From NCBI RefSeq assembly GCF_003574315.2, contig NZ_AP025739.1, positions 2,232,001-2,296,000 of the forward strand: a stretch of 64,000 nt of DNA, given 5' to 3'. A program made the translations under genes and the position numbers. The stretch is from Capsulimonas corticalis. Its GTDB lineage: Bacteria; Armatimonadota; Armatimonadia; Armatimonadales; Capsulimonadaceae. The notes under the pieces are model-generated. The model was not told where the DNA came from and made no database searches. It worked only from the letters and a program-made list of their open reading frames with translations. Positions 50,431 through 58,682 of this stretch are shown here, piece after piece; position 1 is the stretch's first letter, and every line of letters starts with the position of its first letter.

Positions 50431-53159
50431 GGATTCCCTTCCGTCGTCGATGCGGATTTCGTGGCGGCTTTGGTTTTGATGAGTGGGGCGAGCGGGTCAT
50501 TTTCCGCGCTGGTGATGTCGAGCGCGAAGCCGTCCCAGCCAGGCGCGATATTGGCGATTGACCAGGCGAGTTCGTTTGGCTCCAGTGCTCCGTTGGCGAT
50601 CAGATTATAGATGTTCGCGCGCCATCGGGCGTGCGCGTACTTGGAAAAGTCTTGATCCCCATCCACGCCGCGACTCTGCTGTTCGGTGAGCGTGGGAAGC
50701 GGGGCGCCGGGATCGTCCCAGCGTCCATACCAGTCCGCGCGCCACTCCAGAGTGCGCTGCGCTTTGACGAATACGTCCATCGGGTGAGCGCCGCTGCTCC
50801 GCGCCGTTCGCCAGAGGCGCGTTAGGAAGGCGTGCAGGAGGTCCGCGCGGTAGTCGCTCCAGTCGTGCTGTGCATTGATTTCGATGCCCCAGTCATCAAA
50901 TTCCGGCACGGATGTATCCACGTCGACGGCTGCTTCAAAGGTATCGGGGGCGAGGTCGACCGGGTCGACATGGTCCCTGCGCAGAAAATCGAGACGCAGG
51001 GCGGGGGTATATCCGAGCGAGTAATCGCCTGCTTGAGACTGGGAGCGAAATGGACGATCGTAGCCATGCACGCTCGTTTCTCGCAAAGCGATCCCCGTAA
51101 CCCCGGGCGTCGCGGCGATACGCTGGACGATGCCGGTGAGGGTTTCCGTGGTGGAGGAAGCGCCGGGGCTGACGTAGGTCTTCAGCGGGGTCGGCTGCCG
51201 ATCGGCCTCGTCCGGCGACATCCCTAAATCGAGGATGCGCATTCGGCGCTGCCCCGAGACGCTTGCCTCGGCGGAGGTTTCGCCGAGCATCGTGAGGTCC
51301 TGGGAATCTTTGGGCGCCGACGCGCCCCAGTTCAGGATATCCATGCGTACGCTGACGGAAATGCCGGCGTTCTTCGCCTTCGCCAGCGATTCCTTCAAAA
51401 TCGCGTCGTTTTCGCCCAGGTGATTTTGGCCTTCGGAAAATGCGTCCAGCCACAATTCATTGAAGCCCAGCGTCTTCATATCGGCGACGATGTCGTCCAC
51501 ATCTTTTACCGTGCGGGGGCGCGCAATGACGGCGCGACGGGAAAAGGGGCGAAACGCCTCGGCGAGCTGCGGGGGCTTTGGCGCGGCGTGCTCCGGCTGA
51601 GGATGAGCCTTCGCTTCCTCAATCGCTTTGCGCTGCTCGTCTTCCTGTCGTTTTTTCTCCATCTCGTCACGCAGTTTTGCCGATGGCTCCATCAATCGGT
51701 CCGTCTGCAAGTAGCTGTCCAGAACGATGGGCGTCGGGAACGCGGGAGTTTCGAGGCTCACGGCAGTCGCCGCCATCAAGAGGATGGGGTACTCCCCGGT
51801 GGGAACCGTCACCTGGCCGAAGCTGTCCTGAGGGTCCGGCGTGGGGGGATTGGCTTTGTTCCAATCCTGAACGATCTTGGTGATGGCGGTCTGCTGCGCC
51901 GGCGTCAGTTTGCGGAACGGGACCTCCGTGCTGTGACCCGAATTGGATGGCGCAAAAAGCGTCTCTTTTTCCGCATCGTTCAGGGAGAACACATTGTCCT
52001 GTGTGGATAAGTCGGTGAACGATCGGCCGAGGTAGATTTTGTCGCCGGAGGCGGCGATTGTCGCCTGACGCATCATATTTGCTTCCTGCACGAACCGCGT
52101 CAGGATCATGCCGCGTGTTCCCTCGCCCATGAGGTCGTTCGTGAGGATATATGCGGCTCCGACTTTGCGATAGGTTCCGGCGACACACAGCGCCAGCGCC
52201 GCCAGCAGGTCTTTCGCCCGGGCGGACGGGGCGCCGAGCGCGGTGACCGGACGCTTTTCCAGTCGCCGGTCGGCGTAGAACTCCATCTGCGTTGCGTAGC
52301 CAATGCGCGCGATCAAATCGCCGACCGTCGTGACGTGTGTCAGATCGATGGGCGCTGAGAAAATACTCGCGTCATAATCCAGATCCGCCGCCTTCAATGT
52401 GTTCGGGACAACCGCGCGCAGCTTCACTCCATAGATCGTATCGCGCGTATTTGACCCAAAGTCTCCGTTATACATTTGATAGACGCCCGAGGCTGTCTCG
52501 GGAGCGTCGGCCGTAATGCCCGATTCCGGTCGATCGCCGCCGTTGACGGAGATCTGAACGCGGCGTCGTACATGCAGTTTGCCCTTGAGCGCATCCGCCT
52601 GCGGCAGTTTCAAGAGCGTCTTTTCATCCTCACCGCCATAAACCAGCACGCCGCCTTTTCTGGGATAAAGCGTCGCCTCTTTGCCCGGAAACAGCGCCGT
52701 GAAGAGCTGCCGCTGCGCATCCGTGGTCAGATCGGATAACCCAAGCCCTTGGTCTCCCGTCAGCATCTTCCACTGTCCATCCTCCAGGCTCGCCGCCAGC
52801 AATTTGAACGCGTCGGGCGGCGGCATCCCATCATAAGGATTAGGCTTGCCGGGATTGGTGTTGAGCAGCGTCATAGTCGGCGGCGCGATGGCCGTGACCC
52901 CGTGAAAGTCCCGGACAATCTCCCCGTAGGCCGCCGCCACCTGCGGAACGCGCGCGTCGGGATCGGGAGGCGTCGCGTCCTTGAGCAGTTTGACCACATC
53001 CGCGCCGACCGCAAGATAAACATCCTCACGCGGTTGCTGTGCGCGCTGAAGCGCCTGCGCGAGCGTCAGAGGCGCCGGGGGCGCATCGGCGGCGATCGCG
53101 GCGGCGGGATGACTGAGCAGAACGGCGGCATAGGCGGCGAAGAAGTAGTTTCTGGTCAT
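50427..53159 (-). CDS. Large exported protein, first of three tandem paralogues (STN-like plus GHL10-like)
   Basis: A 910-residue protein, first in the operon. Signal peptide residues 1-24. Residues 85-160 contain DFHGVTAIAPPTMTLLN and LGLSDLTTDAQRQLFTALFP, shared by all three copies. Residues about 268-342 look like an STN domain (IDLTHVTTVGDLIARIGYAT, FYADRRLEKRPVTALG, GTYRKVGAAYILTND), the short domain that precedes secretins and TonB receptors. A charged linker (495-520) leads to a TIM-barrel-like region (about 540-885) with FNELWLDAFSEGQNHL, NAGISVSVRMDILNWG, GYTPALRLDFLRRDHVDPVD (716-735) and APGWDGFALD. No transmembrane helix follows the signal, so it is periplasmic or secreted. Function unknown. 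Confidence 0.7.
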   Translation of the reverse strand: MTRNYFFAAYAAVLLSHPAAAIAADAPPAPLTLAQALQRAQQPREDVYLAVGADVVKLLKDATPPDPDARVPQVAAAYGEIVRDFHGVTAIAPPTMTLLNTNPGKPNPYDGMPPPDAFKLLAASLEDGQWKMLTGDQGLGLSDLTTDAQRQLFTALFPGKEATLYPRKGGVLVYGGEDEKTLLKLPQADALKGKLHVRRRVQISVNGGDRPESGITADAPETASGVYQMYNGDFGSNTRDTIYGVKLRAVVPNTLKAADLDYDASIFSAPIDLTHVTTVGDLIARIGYATQMEFYADRRLEKRPVTALGAPSARAKDLLAALALCVAGTYRKVGAAYILTNDLMGEGTRGMILTRFVQEANMMRQATIAASGDKIYLGRSFTDLSTQDNVFSLNDAEKETLFAPSNSGHSTEVPFRKLTPAQQTAITKIVQDWNKANPPTPDPQDSFGQVTVPTGEYPILLMAATAVSLETPAFPTPIVLDSYLQTDRLMEPSAKLRDEMEKKRQEDEQRKAIEEAKAHPQPEHAAPKPPQLAEAFRPFSRRAVIARPRTVKDVDDIVADMKTLGFNELWLDAFSEGQNHLGENDAILKESLAKAKNAGISVSVRMDILNWGASAPKDSQDLTMLGETSAEASVSGQRRMRILDLGMSPDEADRQPTPLKTYVSPGASSTTETLTGIVQRIAATPGVTGIALRETSVHGYDRPFRSQSQAGDYSLGYTPALRLDFLRRDHVDPVDLAPDTFEAAVDVDTSVPEFDDWGIEINAQHDWSDYRADLLHAFLTRLWRTARSSGAHPMDVFVKAQRTLEWRADWYGRWDDPGAPLPTLTEQQSRGVDGDQDFSKYAHARWRANIYNLIANGALEPNELAWSIANIAPGWDGFALDITSAENDPLAPLIKTKAATKSASTTEGNP

Positions 53160-53312
53160 GAATCGTCCCGTCAGGAGAGTTTTGGCAGGGCGCGAAGGTG
53201 GCTGCCAACTGTGAATGTCCGGTCAGCCGTGGAAATGGACACAACGCCGCCGGAAATGCGCCGCGTTTTGCCTTCGCCCTTATTTCCGGAATCCGCGCGC
53301 CGATTCCTTCCC

Positions 53313-53342
53313 TTGCACAATTTTTGCAAGGCTGCGTATAAT
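53313..53342 (+). promoter_or_regulatory. Promoter of the small coiled-coil protein gene
   Basis: TTGCAC (53313-53318) and TATAAT (53337-53342) are spaced by 18 bases, and the gene starts about 105 bases downstream. The divergent 910-aa operon starts at 53159, so its own promoter probably lies in the same 300-base interval. Confidence 0.65.
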
Positions 53343-53448
53343 AGAAATGAAGGAAATCGGATTCCAAGCCTCTCTGATTAACAGAAGAACGTCGCCGGCG
53401 CGATTTTTGGGCGGCGCTCAACCCGTGGAACAAGGAGATTAATCGATC

Positions 53449-53760
53449 ATGAACCTGAAAATGTCCATTCCCATCATCGTCGCCGCCGCCGTCGGAACCA
53501 CCTGCGGCGCCGGCCTGCCGCGCACCCAGGCGGACACCGTCAAACCCGTCGTTGCCAGCGCCGCGCCTCAGGACACCTCCAACGCCGCCCTGCTCAAGCG
53601 GCTGGACACTCTCGAAAAACGCGTTCAGCAGTTGGAAGCCCAGCAGGGAAAGCACTACGTGACATTCACTCCCAACAGCAATTCGCTCGTCCTGCCGAAC
53701 GAACCCGGCTCGCAGTGGCGCGTCACGCTTTTGAGTAACGAGAATAAACTGGCGAAGTAA
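53449..53760 (+). CDS. Small exported coiled-coil protein
   Basis: A 103-residue protein with a signal peptide (MNLKMSIPIIVAAAVGTTCGAG; cleavage after TQA is also possible). It has a short heptad-like coiled coil (ALLKRLDTLEKRVQQLEAQQ) and a beta-rich tail (HYVTFTPNSNSLVLPN and WRVTLLSN). AAGGAG lies eleven bases before the ATG. A coiled coil of about 20 residues suggests trimeric or dimeric assembly, as in small periplasmic adaptor proteins. It is divergent from the three-paralogue operon and might be an accessory to it, which is inference from position only. Confidence 0.75.
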   Translation: MNLKMSIPIIVAAAVGTTCGAGLPRTQADTVKPVVASAAPQDTSNAALLKRLDTLEKRVQQLEAQQGKHYVTFTPNSNSLVLPNEPGSQWRVTLLSNENKLAK

Positions 53761-53783
53761 ATCCCAGGAACCCACACGTCACT

Positions 53784-53831
53784 ACGGCCGCTGAGGACAT
53801 TCATTGTGTCCACAGCGGCCGTGTTGTTTTG
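53784..53831 (+). terminator. Factor-independent terminator
   Basis: ACGGCCGCTG (53784-53793) pairs with CAGCGGCCGT, with an inner GGACA/TGTCC pair, and GTTGTTTTGTC follows. It ends the coiled-coil protein transcript. Confidence 0.8.
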
Positions 53832-53841
53832 TCTGAAGTTC

Positions 53842-53950
53842 CGATTGAAAAAGCGTTACAGCTTGAGCGCCTTGATCCGGTTGACCGCCTCGACCACGTT
53901 CTCGCGTACGCCGAAGGCGCTGAGGCGGAAGTAGCCTTCGCCGCTGGAGC
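53842..53950 (-). pseudogene. Fragment of dapL 3' end (direct repeat of 54677-54785)
   Basis: This 109-bp stretch matches 54677-54785 (the last 95 bases of dapL plus 14 downstream bases) at 106 positions; the differences I see are at two sites in CTCGCGTACGCC and one in CTGAGGCGG. It is cut off abruptly at GGAGC, after which sequence is AT-rich and unrelated. The two copies bracket the inserted gene at 54072-54569. Confidence 0.85.
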
Positions 53951-54071
53951 TTACGTCCAAAATGAATATGTTATCAAAACTTAGAAAATGTAACATATTG
54001 TTATCAACATTTTACTGACAGTAACGTATTTGCCGACAGAGACTGGAAGCTACTCCCGTTCTTCCTATTCA

Positions 54072-54569
54072 TCATTTCGCAGAAAGCCTCAGTTCGTGAA
54101 CGTGGGGCACTATCTCTTCTTCTGAACAGATGTCACTCATAAACCAAGCCAACTCTTCATGTGCTACGCTTGCCAGAAAATTGGAGCCGTCTGGCAGATA
54201 AAACGCCAAATCTTCCGGTCTGTCTGGACGAAGCCAAGCATAAAGTCGGCCCGCAGTCTGAAGGACGTCGATAGAACGGGGCGTTACTCGGTAAGTTCGA
54301 AGAAGTATTCCTTTGGGACGCGCAATTCGATAGCGCCGATGTATTGGATCTGGCTGCTGGTCAGTCACATTCCATTGTATCGTACCGGGCCAATTGTCGG
54401 TTATCTTTTGTGATACGCGGAATGGAGTCAATTCTTTTTCGATCTGATGCGCGGTGGACTTGTAACGACACATATGCCATGTCAGCGAAAAAGTGGCGCA
54501 ATTTGTCGCGGCGAACTTCAGCAGTGCTTCATAGACTTGCCCTTGCGGCTCTTCACGAATTCTTATCAT
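54072..54569 (-). CDS. Protein of unknown function inserted next to dapL
   Basis: A 165-residue protein with an excellent AGGAG ribosome site seven bases before the ATG at 54569. No family is recognised. It begins MIRIREEPQGQVYEALLKFA with a Cys-rich stretch (CATFSLTWHMC), a mixed central part (PFRVSQKITDNWPGTIQWNV) and a C-terminal half with YRVTPRSIDVLQTAGRLYAWL and LAFYLPDGSNFL. No signal peptide. The composition is AT-richer than the neighbours and the gene lies between a dapL fragment and intact dapL, so it was probably acquired. An AT-rich hairpin (53965-53999) lies downstream and could be its terminator. Confidence 0.65.
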   Translation of the reverse strand: MIRIREEPQGQVYEALLKFAATNCATFSLTWHMCRYKSTAHQIEKELTPFRVSQKITDNWPGTIQWNVTDQQPDPIHRRYRIARPKGILLRTYRVTPRSIDVLQTAGRLYAWLRPDRPEDLAFYLPDGSNFLASVAHEELAWFMSDICSEEEIVPHVHELRLSAK

Positions 54570-54619
54570 AATCCTGCTCCTAATTTCTTATCGCCGCTGC
54601 AAGGAGCATCGCAAAATAC

Positions 54620-54662
54620 AGCGCCTGCCTGCGGCGTACAAAATACATCGCAGGCAGGCGCT
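54620..54662 (-). terminator. Probable terminator of dapL
   Basis: AGCGCCTGCCTGCG (54620-54633) pairs perfectly with CGCAGGCAGGCGCT (54649-54662). Read on the minus strand it is followed by TGTATTTTGCG. It sits 28 bases past the dapL stop and upstream of the inserted gene. Confidence 0.7.
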
Positions 54663-54690
54663 ATCTCGTGATCAGTCGATTGAAAAAGCG

Positions 54691-55920
54691 TTACAGCTTG
54701 AGCGCCTTGATCCGGTTGACCGCCTCGACCACGTTCTCACGCACGCCGAAGGCGCTGAGACGGAAGTAGCCTTCGCCGCTGGAGCCGAAGCCGGAGCCGG
54801 GGGTACCGACGACGTGGGCTTTGCTGAGCAGCAAGTCGAAGAACTCCCAGGAGGTGATGTTGCCCGGGGCCCTGAGCCAGATGTACGGCGCGTGGACGCC
54901 GCCGTAGACGGCGATGCCGGCTTCGGCGAGGCCTTCGCGGATCAGGCGGGCGTTTTCCATGTAGTAGGCGATCGTTTCTTTAATCGCGGCCTGGCCTTCG
55001 GGGGTGAAGACGGCGGCGGCGCCCTTCTGGATCGGGTAGGAGACGCCGTTGAACTTGGTGGTCTGGCGGCGCGACCACAGGGTGTGCAGCGAGACGAGCT
55101 CGCCGCTTTCGTTGCGGCCCATGACGGTCTTGGGAACGACCGTGTAGGCGCAGCGCACGCCGGTGAAGCCGGCGGTCTTGGAGAAGCTGCGGAACTCGAT
55201 GGCGACGTCGCGCGCGCCGGGGATCTCGTAGATCGAGCGCACGAGCGAAGGATCGCTGATGTAGGCTTCGTAGGCGGAATCGAAGAGGATGATCGCCTCG
55301 TTCGCCTTGGCGTAATCGACCCACTTTTGCAGGGCTTCACGGGACAGCACGGCGCCGGTCGGATTGTTCGGGGAGCAGAGATAGATCAGGTCCACGTGCT
55401 CCGAGGGCAGCTCGGGATCGAAGCCGTTCTCGACGGTGCAGGGCATGTAGACCAGGCCCTCGTAGCGGCCCGACGCGTCGGCGGCTCCGGTGCGGCCAGC
55501 CATGACGTTGGTGTCCACATAGACGGGGTAGACGGGATCGGTCACCGCGACGGCGGCGTCGGTGGAGAAGATCTCCTGGATGTTGCCGGTATCGCACTTG
55601 GAGCCGTCGGAGACGAACACTTCGTCGGCGGCGACATCCGCGCCCTGGCTCTGGAAGTGGTCCGCGATGGCTTGCCGCAGGAACTCATAGCCCTGCTCCG
55701 GGCCGTAGCCTTTGAAGGTGGAAATCTGTCCCAACTCCTCGACGCCCGCGTCGATGGCCTTGCGGATCACTTCAGGGAGCGGCAGCACCACGTCGCCGAT
55801 GCCCAGGCGAATGACCTTCGCGTCCGGGTTCGCCGCCGTGAACGCGCTCACGCGCCGGCCGATCTCCGGGAACAGATATCCCGCCGCCAGTTTCTGATAA
55901 TTGCTGTTGATTTTTGCCAT
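54691..55920 (-). CDS. dapL: LL-diaminopimelate aminotransferase
   Basis: A 409-residue class I/II PLP aminotransferase. It begins [20 protein letters not shown], with [15 protein letters not shown] and [19 protein letters not shown], then [30 protein letters not shown] and the PLP lysine in [15 protein letters not shown]. This is the DapL pattern: it converts tetrahydrodipicolinate straight to LL-diaminopimelate, giving lysine and peptidoglycan precursors without the acetylase or succinylase branches. No other lysine gene is in the window. The 3' end is duplicated at 53842-53950, apparently through an insertion event. DapL is common in Chloroflexi, Cyanobacteria and related groups. Confidence 0.95.
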   Translation of the reverse strand: MAKINSNYQKLAAGYLFPEIGRRVSAFTAANPDAKVIRLGIGDVVLPLPEVIRKAIDAGVEELGQISTFKGYGPEQGYEFLRQAIADHFQSQGADVAADEVFVSDGSKCDTGNIQEIFSTDAAVAVTDPVYPVYVDTNVMAGRTGAADASGRYEGLVYMPCTVENGFDPELPSEHVDLIYLCSPNNPTGAVLSREALQKWVDYAKANEAIILFDSAYEAYISDPSLVRSIYEIPGARDVAIEFRSFSKTAGFTGVRCAYTVVPKTVMGRNESGELVSLHTLWSRRQTTKFNGVSYPIQKGAAAVFTPEGQAAIKETIAYYMENARLIREGLAEAGIAVYGGVHAPYIWLRAPGNITSWEFFDLLLSKAHVVGTPGSGFGSSGEGYFRLSAFGVRENVVEAVNRIKALKL

Positions 55921-56066
55921 ATCGCCGTTTACTCATTCACATCGGTTCGTACGCCGCCGCCCGCGCAATTGGGGGCCGCAGCATTCCGGCGGCAAGTCGT
56001 TTGGGGATTGACGCCGCGCTAAGATTATAGCAGAAATGGGGATGAGACGAGCGGTATACTTTCCTC

Positions 56067-56627
56067 ATGTCCATACATAAGCCAAGCGCGATTACAACGG
56101 CGCGTCTGCAACTGCGTCCCTTTCAGGCCGAGGATTGGCGAGAGGCGCATGCCTACGCCTCCGATCCCGAGGTCATGCAATTTATGAACTTCGGGCCGCT
56201 GTCTGAAGATCAATCCCGGGATCTGACACGGAACTTGGCGGCTTCTGCGGATCAATATCCGCAAACGGCTTACTCGTTCGCCATTACGCTTCTCTCAGAT
56301 AGCGTCTTAATCGGCGGATGCAGTCTCTACCGGGTCGGCGCGCCTGAAGGGAAGGCCGAGATGCTTTATCTGCTCAACCGGCGCTTCTGGGGCTGCGGCT
56401 ACATGTCGGAAGCCATCCGCGCTCTCCTCCGATTTGGGTTTGACGAATTGGAGCTTCAGCGAATCTTTGGACATTGCGATCTGGATAATCCAGCGTCCGC
56501 CCGCGTCATGGAGAAGGCGGGAATGGCGCGGGAGGGCGTGCTGCGCCAGGAGCGCTGGATTAAGGACCAGTGGCGGGACGTGATTGTCTATGCAGCCATT
56601 GCAAGCGATGGAACCGCTGGGCTGTAA
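56067..56627 (+). CDS. GNAT-family N-acetyltransferase (RimJ/RimL-like)
   Basis: A 186-residue protein of the RimJ/RimL type. It begins ITTARLQLRPFQAEDWREAH, with a later LIGGCSLYRVG strand, a GCGYMSEAIRALLRFGF acetyl-CoA loop and helix, and the ending LQRIFGHCDLDNPASARVMEKAGMAREG. The family transfers acetyl from acetyl-CoA to protein N-termini or small amines; the acceptor is unknown. A TATACT box (56055-56060) ends only six bases before the ATG, so the transcript may be leaderless. It is divergent from dapL. Confidence 0.9.
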   Translation: MSIHKPSAITTARLQLRPFQAEDWREAHAYASDPEVMQFMNFGPLSEDQSRDLTRNLAASADQYPQTAYSFAITLLSDSVLIGGCSLYRVGAPEGKAEMLYLLNRRFWGCGYMSEAIRALLRFGFDELELQRIFGHCDLDNPASARVMEKAGMAREGVLRQERWIKDQWRDVIVYAAIASDGTAGL

Positions 56628-56637
56628 TCGGCCAGGG

Positions 56638-56940
56638 TTACTGCGGCTCGTCCGTCCCCACCGAGATGGCGACGAGATGGTGGCGCGACAAAACGGAGTG
56701 GTAACACTCCACGCAAACGATTTTCCAGTCCGCCACGCCGCACGCGCGATCCGTCCACCCCTGCTCCGCGCACAATACCTCATCGCAAAGCGCGCACCAC
56801 GCCTGCGGCGCCTCTCCCTCGACATCCGCGCAGGCGTAGTAATCTTTTCCCGATTCCAGCAGCAGATGCCGACACATCAATCCGCTGTCTGAAAGGCCAT
56901 GTCTGGCGCACTGGGTTTTCGGAGGAGCTTGAGATTCCAT
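56638..56940 (-). CDS. Small Cys/His-rich probable zinc-binding protein
   Basis: A 100-residue protein with several metal-binding pairs: CARHG, MCRHLL, YACADVEG, CALCDEVLC and CVECYH. This spacing suggests one or two zinc-binding modules. There is no signal peptide. I do not recognise a family with a known role. It lies in the same direction as the next gene upstream (56952), eleven bases apart, so they probably form an operon. Confidence 0.65.
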   Translation of the reverse strand: MESQAPPKTQCARHGLSDSGLMCRHLLLESGKDYYACADVEGEAPQAWCALCDEVLCAEQGWTDRACGVADWKIVCVECYHSVLSRHHLVAISVGTDEPQ

Positions 56941-56951
56941 GATGATCTTTT

Positions 56952-57683
56952 CTATAACGGGAGAAGTCCCTCGGTCAAGTATGCGATATGCTGATTCGAG
57001 CCTACTCCGTCAATACGAGGGTCTAGGCCGGGAAAGCCACCCCATTGAAAACAAATACGCAAATAGTTGACGAAAGTAGTTTCATGCAGTTCACCATCCA
57101 GCGGAGCGTCTGCGGCTAAACAAGGCAGCGAGACACTGTAGGGATTTCCGCTTTGATGGGCTTTGCCATAACAATCCGGCGAGATGAGATAAAGGAATGG
57201 AGGGTTTTTATCGACTACGCCATCTCGCCATTCGTCGAACATTGATAAGCCGCAGCCGTGTTCTAGACTGACCACGAAAAGCGGATCTAGATAATCGATA
57301 TCCCAATTGGGGTGAGCGCCTATGAGATTGACATTGCCGACTGTTTCATACCAAGCGCGCAGTGAGAGAGGAAACTTCCCGATGATCTCTTCGACTGCAT
57401 CAAGATGGGCGGCGATTGTTGCTGGAGCCGGAGTTATCGGGTTCGAGTACCCGGAGAGGAAGTATTCGTCTCCGTCTGTTTGCGATTCGAGGTGATACCC
57501 AATCGTCTCCAGGCGTGGAATTATCAGTTCAATATTCTGGCGCGCTCGCGCCATCGTCTCCCGCGCCACGGCCATGGCGTCCGAGAATAGCGGCTCCGTG
57601 CGGACGGCGGCGCCGAGCGCGGTTAGCTCTGACCAGACTTGTTCACGTTCGCCGCTTTGGTATCGCTCAAGGTAGGAAGGCAT
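56952..57683 (-). CDS. Protein of unknown function, possibly SUKH-like
   Basis: A 243-residue protein. The central part IGKFPLSLRAWYETVGNVNLIG followed by AHPNWDIDYLDPLFVVSL resembles the 'lP-sl--fY--vG-v-l-G' core of SMI1/KNR4 (SUKH) proteins, which serve as immunity proteins to polymorphic toxins; the similarity is weak. The C-terminus has TTFVNYLRICFQWGGFPGL, a pattern seen in related hypothetical proteins of Planctomycetes. No toxin gene is adjacent. It is directly upstream of the Cys/His-rich gene and downstream of the MBL-fold hydrolase gene in the same direction, with 5 bases between coding regions. Confidence 0.55.
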   Translation of the reverse strand: MPSYLERYQSGEREQVWSELTALGAAVRTEPLFSDAMAVARETMARARQNIELIIPRLETIGYHLESQTDGDEYFLSGYSNPITPAPATIAAHLDAVEEIIGKFPLSLRAWYETVGNVNLIGAHPNWDIDYLDPLFVVSLEHGCGLSMFDEWRDGVVDKNPPFLYLISPDCYGKAHQSGNPYSVSLPCLAADAPLDGELHETTFVNYLRICFQWGGFPGLDPRIDGVGSNQHIAYLTEGLLPL

Positions 57684-57688
57684 GCGCG

Positions 57689-58480
57689 TTATCCTGCGTT
57701 CTGAGGAATGACGGTCGGTGCGCCGGGCTTTAGCCAGAGGAGGCGGTCGCCGACGCCGGCGGCGCCGAAGGAGGTTTGGATCACTTCGTGGGATTCGGAG
57801 AAGTGAGCCCAGCCTTCGAAGTGCAGCGGGATGATCTTGGCGTTTGGGAAGGCGTGGGCGGCTTGGATTCCGTCTTCGGCGGTCATGGTGAGGTGGTCGG
57901 GGCCGACGGCGGCGACGCGGGCGGCGCCCATGAATAGGACGGCGGTCGTGATGGGGAAGCGACGGGCGACTTCTTCGACGCCTTCGTACCAGACGGTGTC
58001 GCCCGAGATGTATATGGCGTCATTCGGCGTGTCCGTGAAGGCGAGGACGAACCCCGTAACCGGCCCGCGGTCGCCGCCGATGGGGCCGTGCCGGCCCGGC
58101 GTTCCCGTAACGCGCAGCGTGCGGCCGCTGGGAGTGGCGACATCGACGCTTTGCCAGTGATCGAGGCCGATGGCGTTACCGCCCAGACGCTCCGCGCCGA
58201 TGGGGGTGGTGTAGACGCGATCGACTGCCGGCAGGAGTGCGCGGCCGGCGTTATCCAGGTTGTCGGAGTGGTGATCGTGACTGAGCAGAACGACGTCGAT
58301 ATGTCCGAGAGCTTCCGGGGCGACGGCGGGGCCTCCCGTCTTCGTGAGAGTGACGGGGCCGGTAGTGTAGTCGCCGCCGGCGGGATCAAACGCAGGATCC
58401 GTGAGGAGGCGAAGGCCACCAATTTCCATGAGAGCCGTCGGGCCTCCAATATATGTCATTGTGATCTGGTTCTGCGGCAT
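57689..58480 (-). CDS. MBL-fold metal-dependent hydrolase (UlaG/YtnP-like)
   Basis: About 263 residues. The ATG at 58480 has AAAGGAG upstream; the longer frame to 58618 adds only low-quality sequence. The domain begins MPQNQITMTYIGGPTALMEI and RLLTDPAFDP, with the metal motif LLSHDHHSDNLD, a glycine-rich TGTPGRHGPIG block, DAIYISGDTVWYEGV and the late LTMTAEDGI and PLHFEGWAH. This is a metallo-beta-lactamase fold of the UlaG-like group, whose members hydrolyse phosphoesters or lactones using one or two metals. Substrate unknown. It starts 200 bases from the divergent rsbQ-like gene. Confidence 0.87.
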   Translation of the reverse strand: MPQNQITMTYIGGPTALMEIGGLRLLTDPAFDPAGGDYTTGPVTLTKTGGPAVAPEALGHIDVVLLSHDHHSDNLDNAGRALLPAVDRVYTTPIGAERLGGNAIGLDHWQSVDVATPSGRTLRVTGTPGRHGPIGGDRGPVTGFVLAFTDTPNDAIYISGDTVWYEGVEEVARRFPITTAVLFMGAARVAAVGPDHLTMTAEDGIQAAHAFPNAKIIPLHFEGWAHFSESHEVIQTSFGAAGVGDRLLWLKPGAPTVIPQNAG

Positions 58481-58619
58481 TGAAAGGCGCTCCTTTGCGT
58501 TTGCGGATGCATTGTGGTTCTTCGGAAAGCGGCGACAATCCTTCCGGTCGTTCCCCGCCATTTGTCCGTCTCGGCGTCGGCGCTCAATCCTAGGAGAACC
58601 ATCCGTCAGCGGGTACAAT

Positions 58620-58645
58620 AAAGGGTGACTTTAAAGGGTGACTTT
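58620..58645 (+). repeat. Perfect 13-bp tandem duplication upstream of the RsbQ-like gene
   Basis: AAAGGGTGACTTT occurs twice in a row (58620-58632 and 58633-58645), just after a TACAAT box at 58614-58619. It lies in the leader before the likely TTG start at 58683. Each unit is itself near-palindromic (AAAG...CTTT). Confidence 0.75.
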
Positions 58646-58682
58646 CTCGGCGAGCGATCCGGCGGATTTCAGGGAGAACGTT

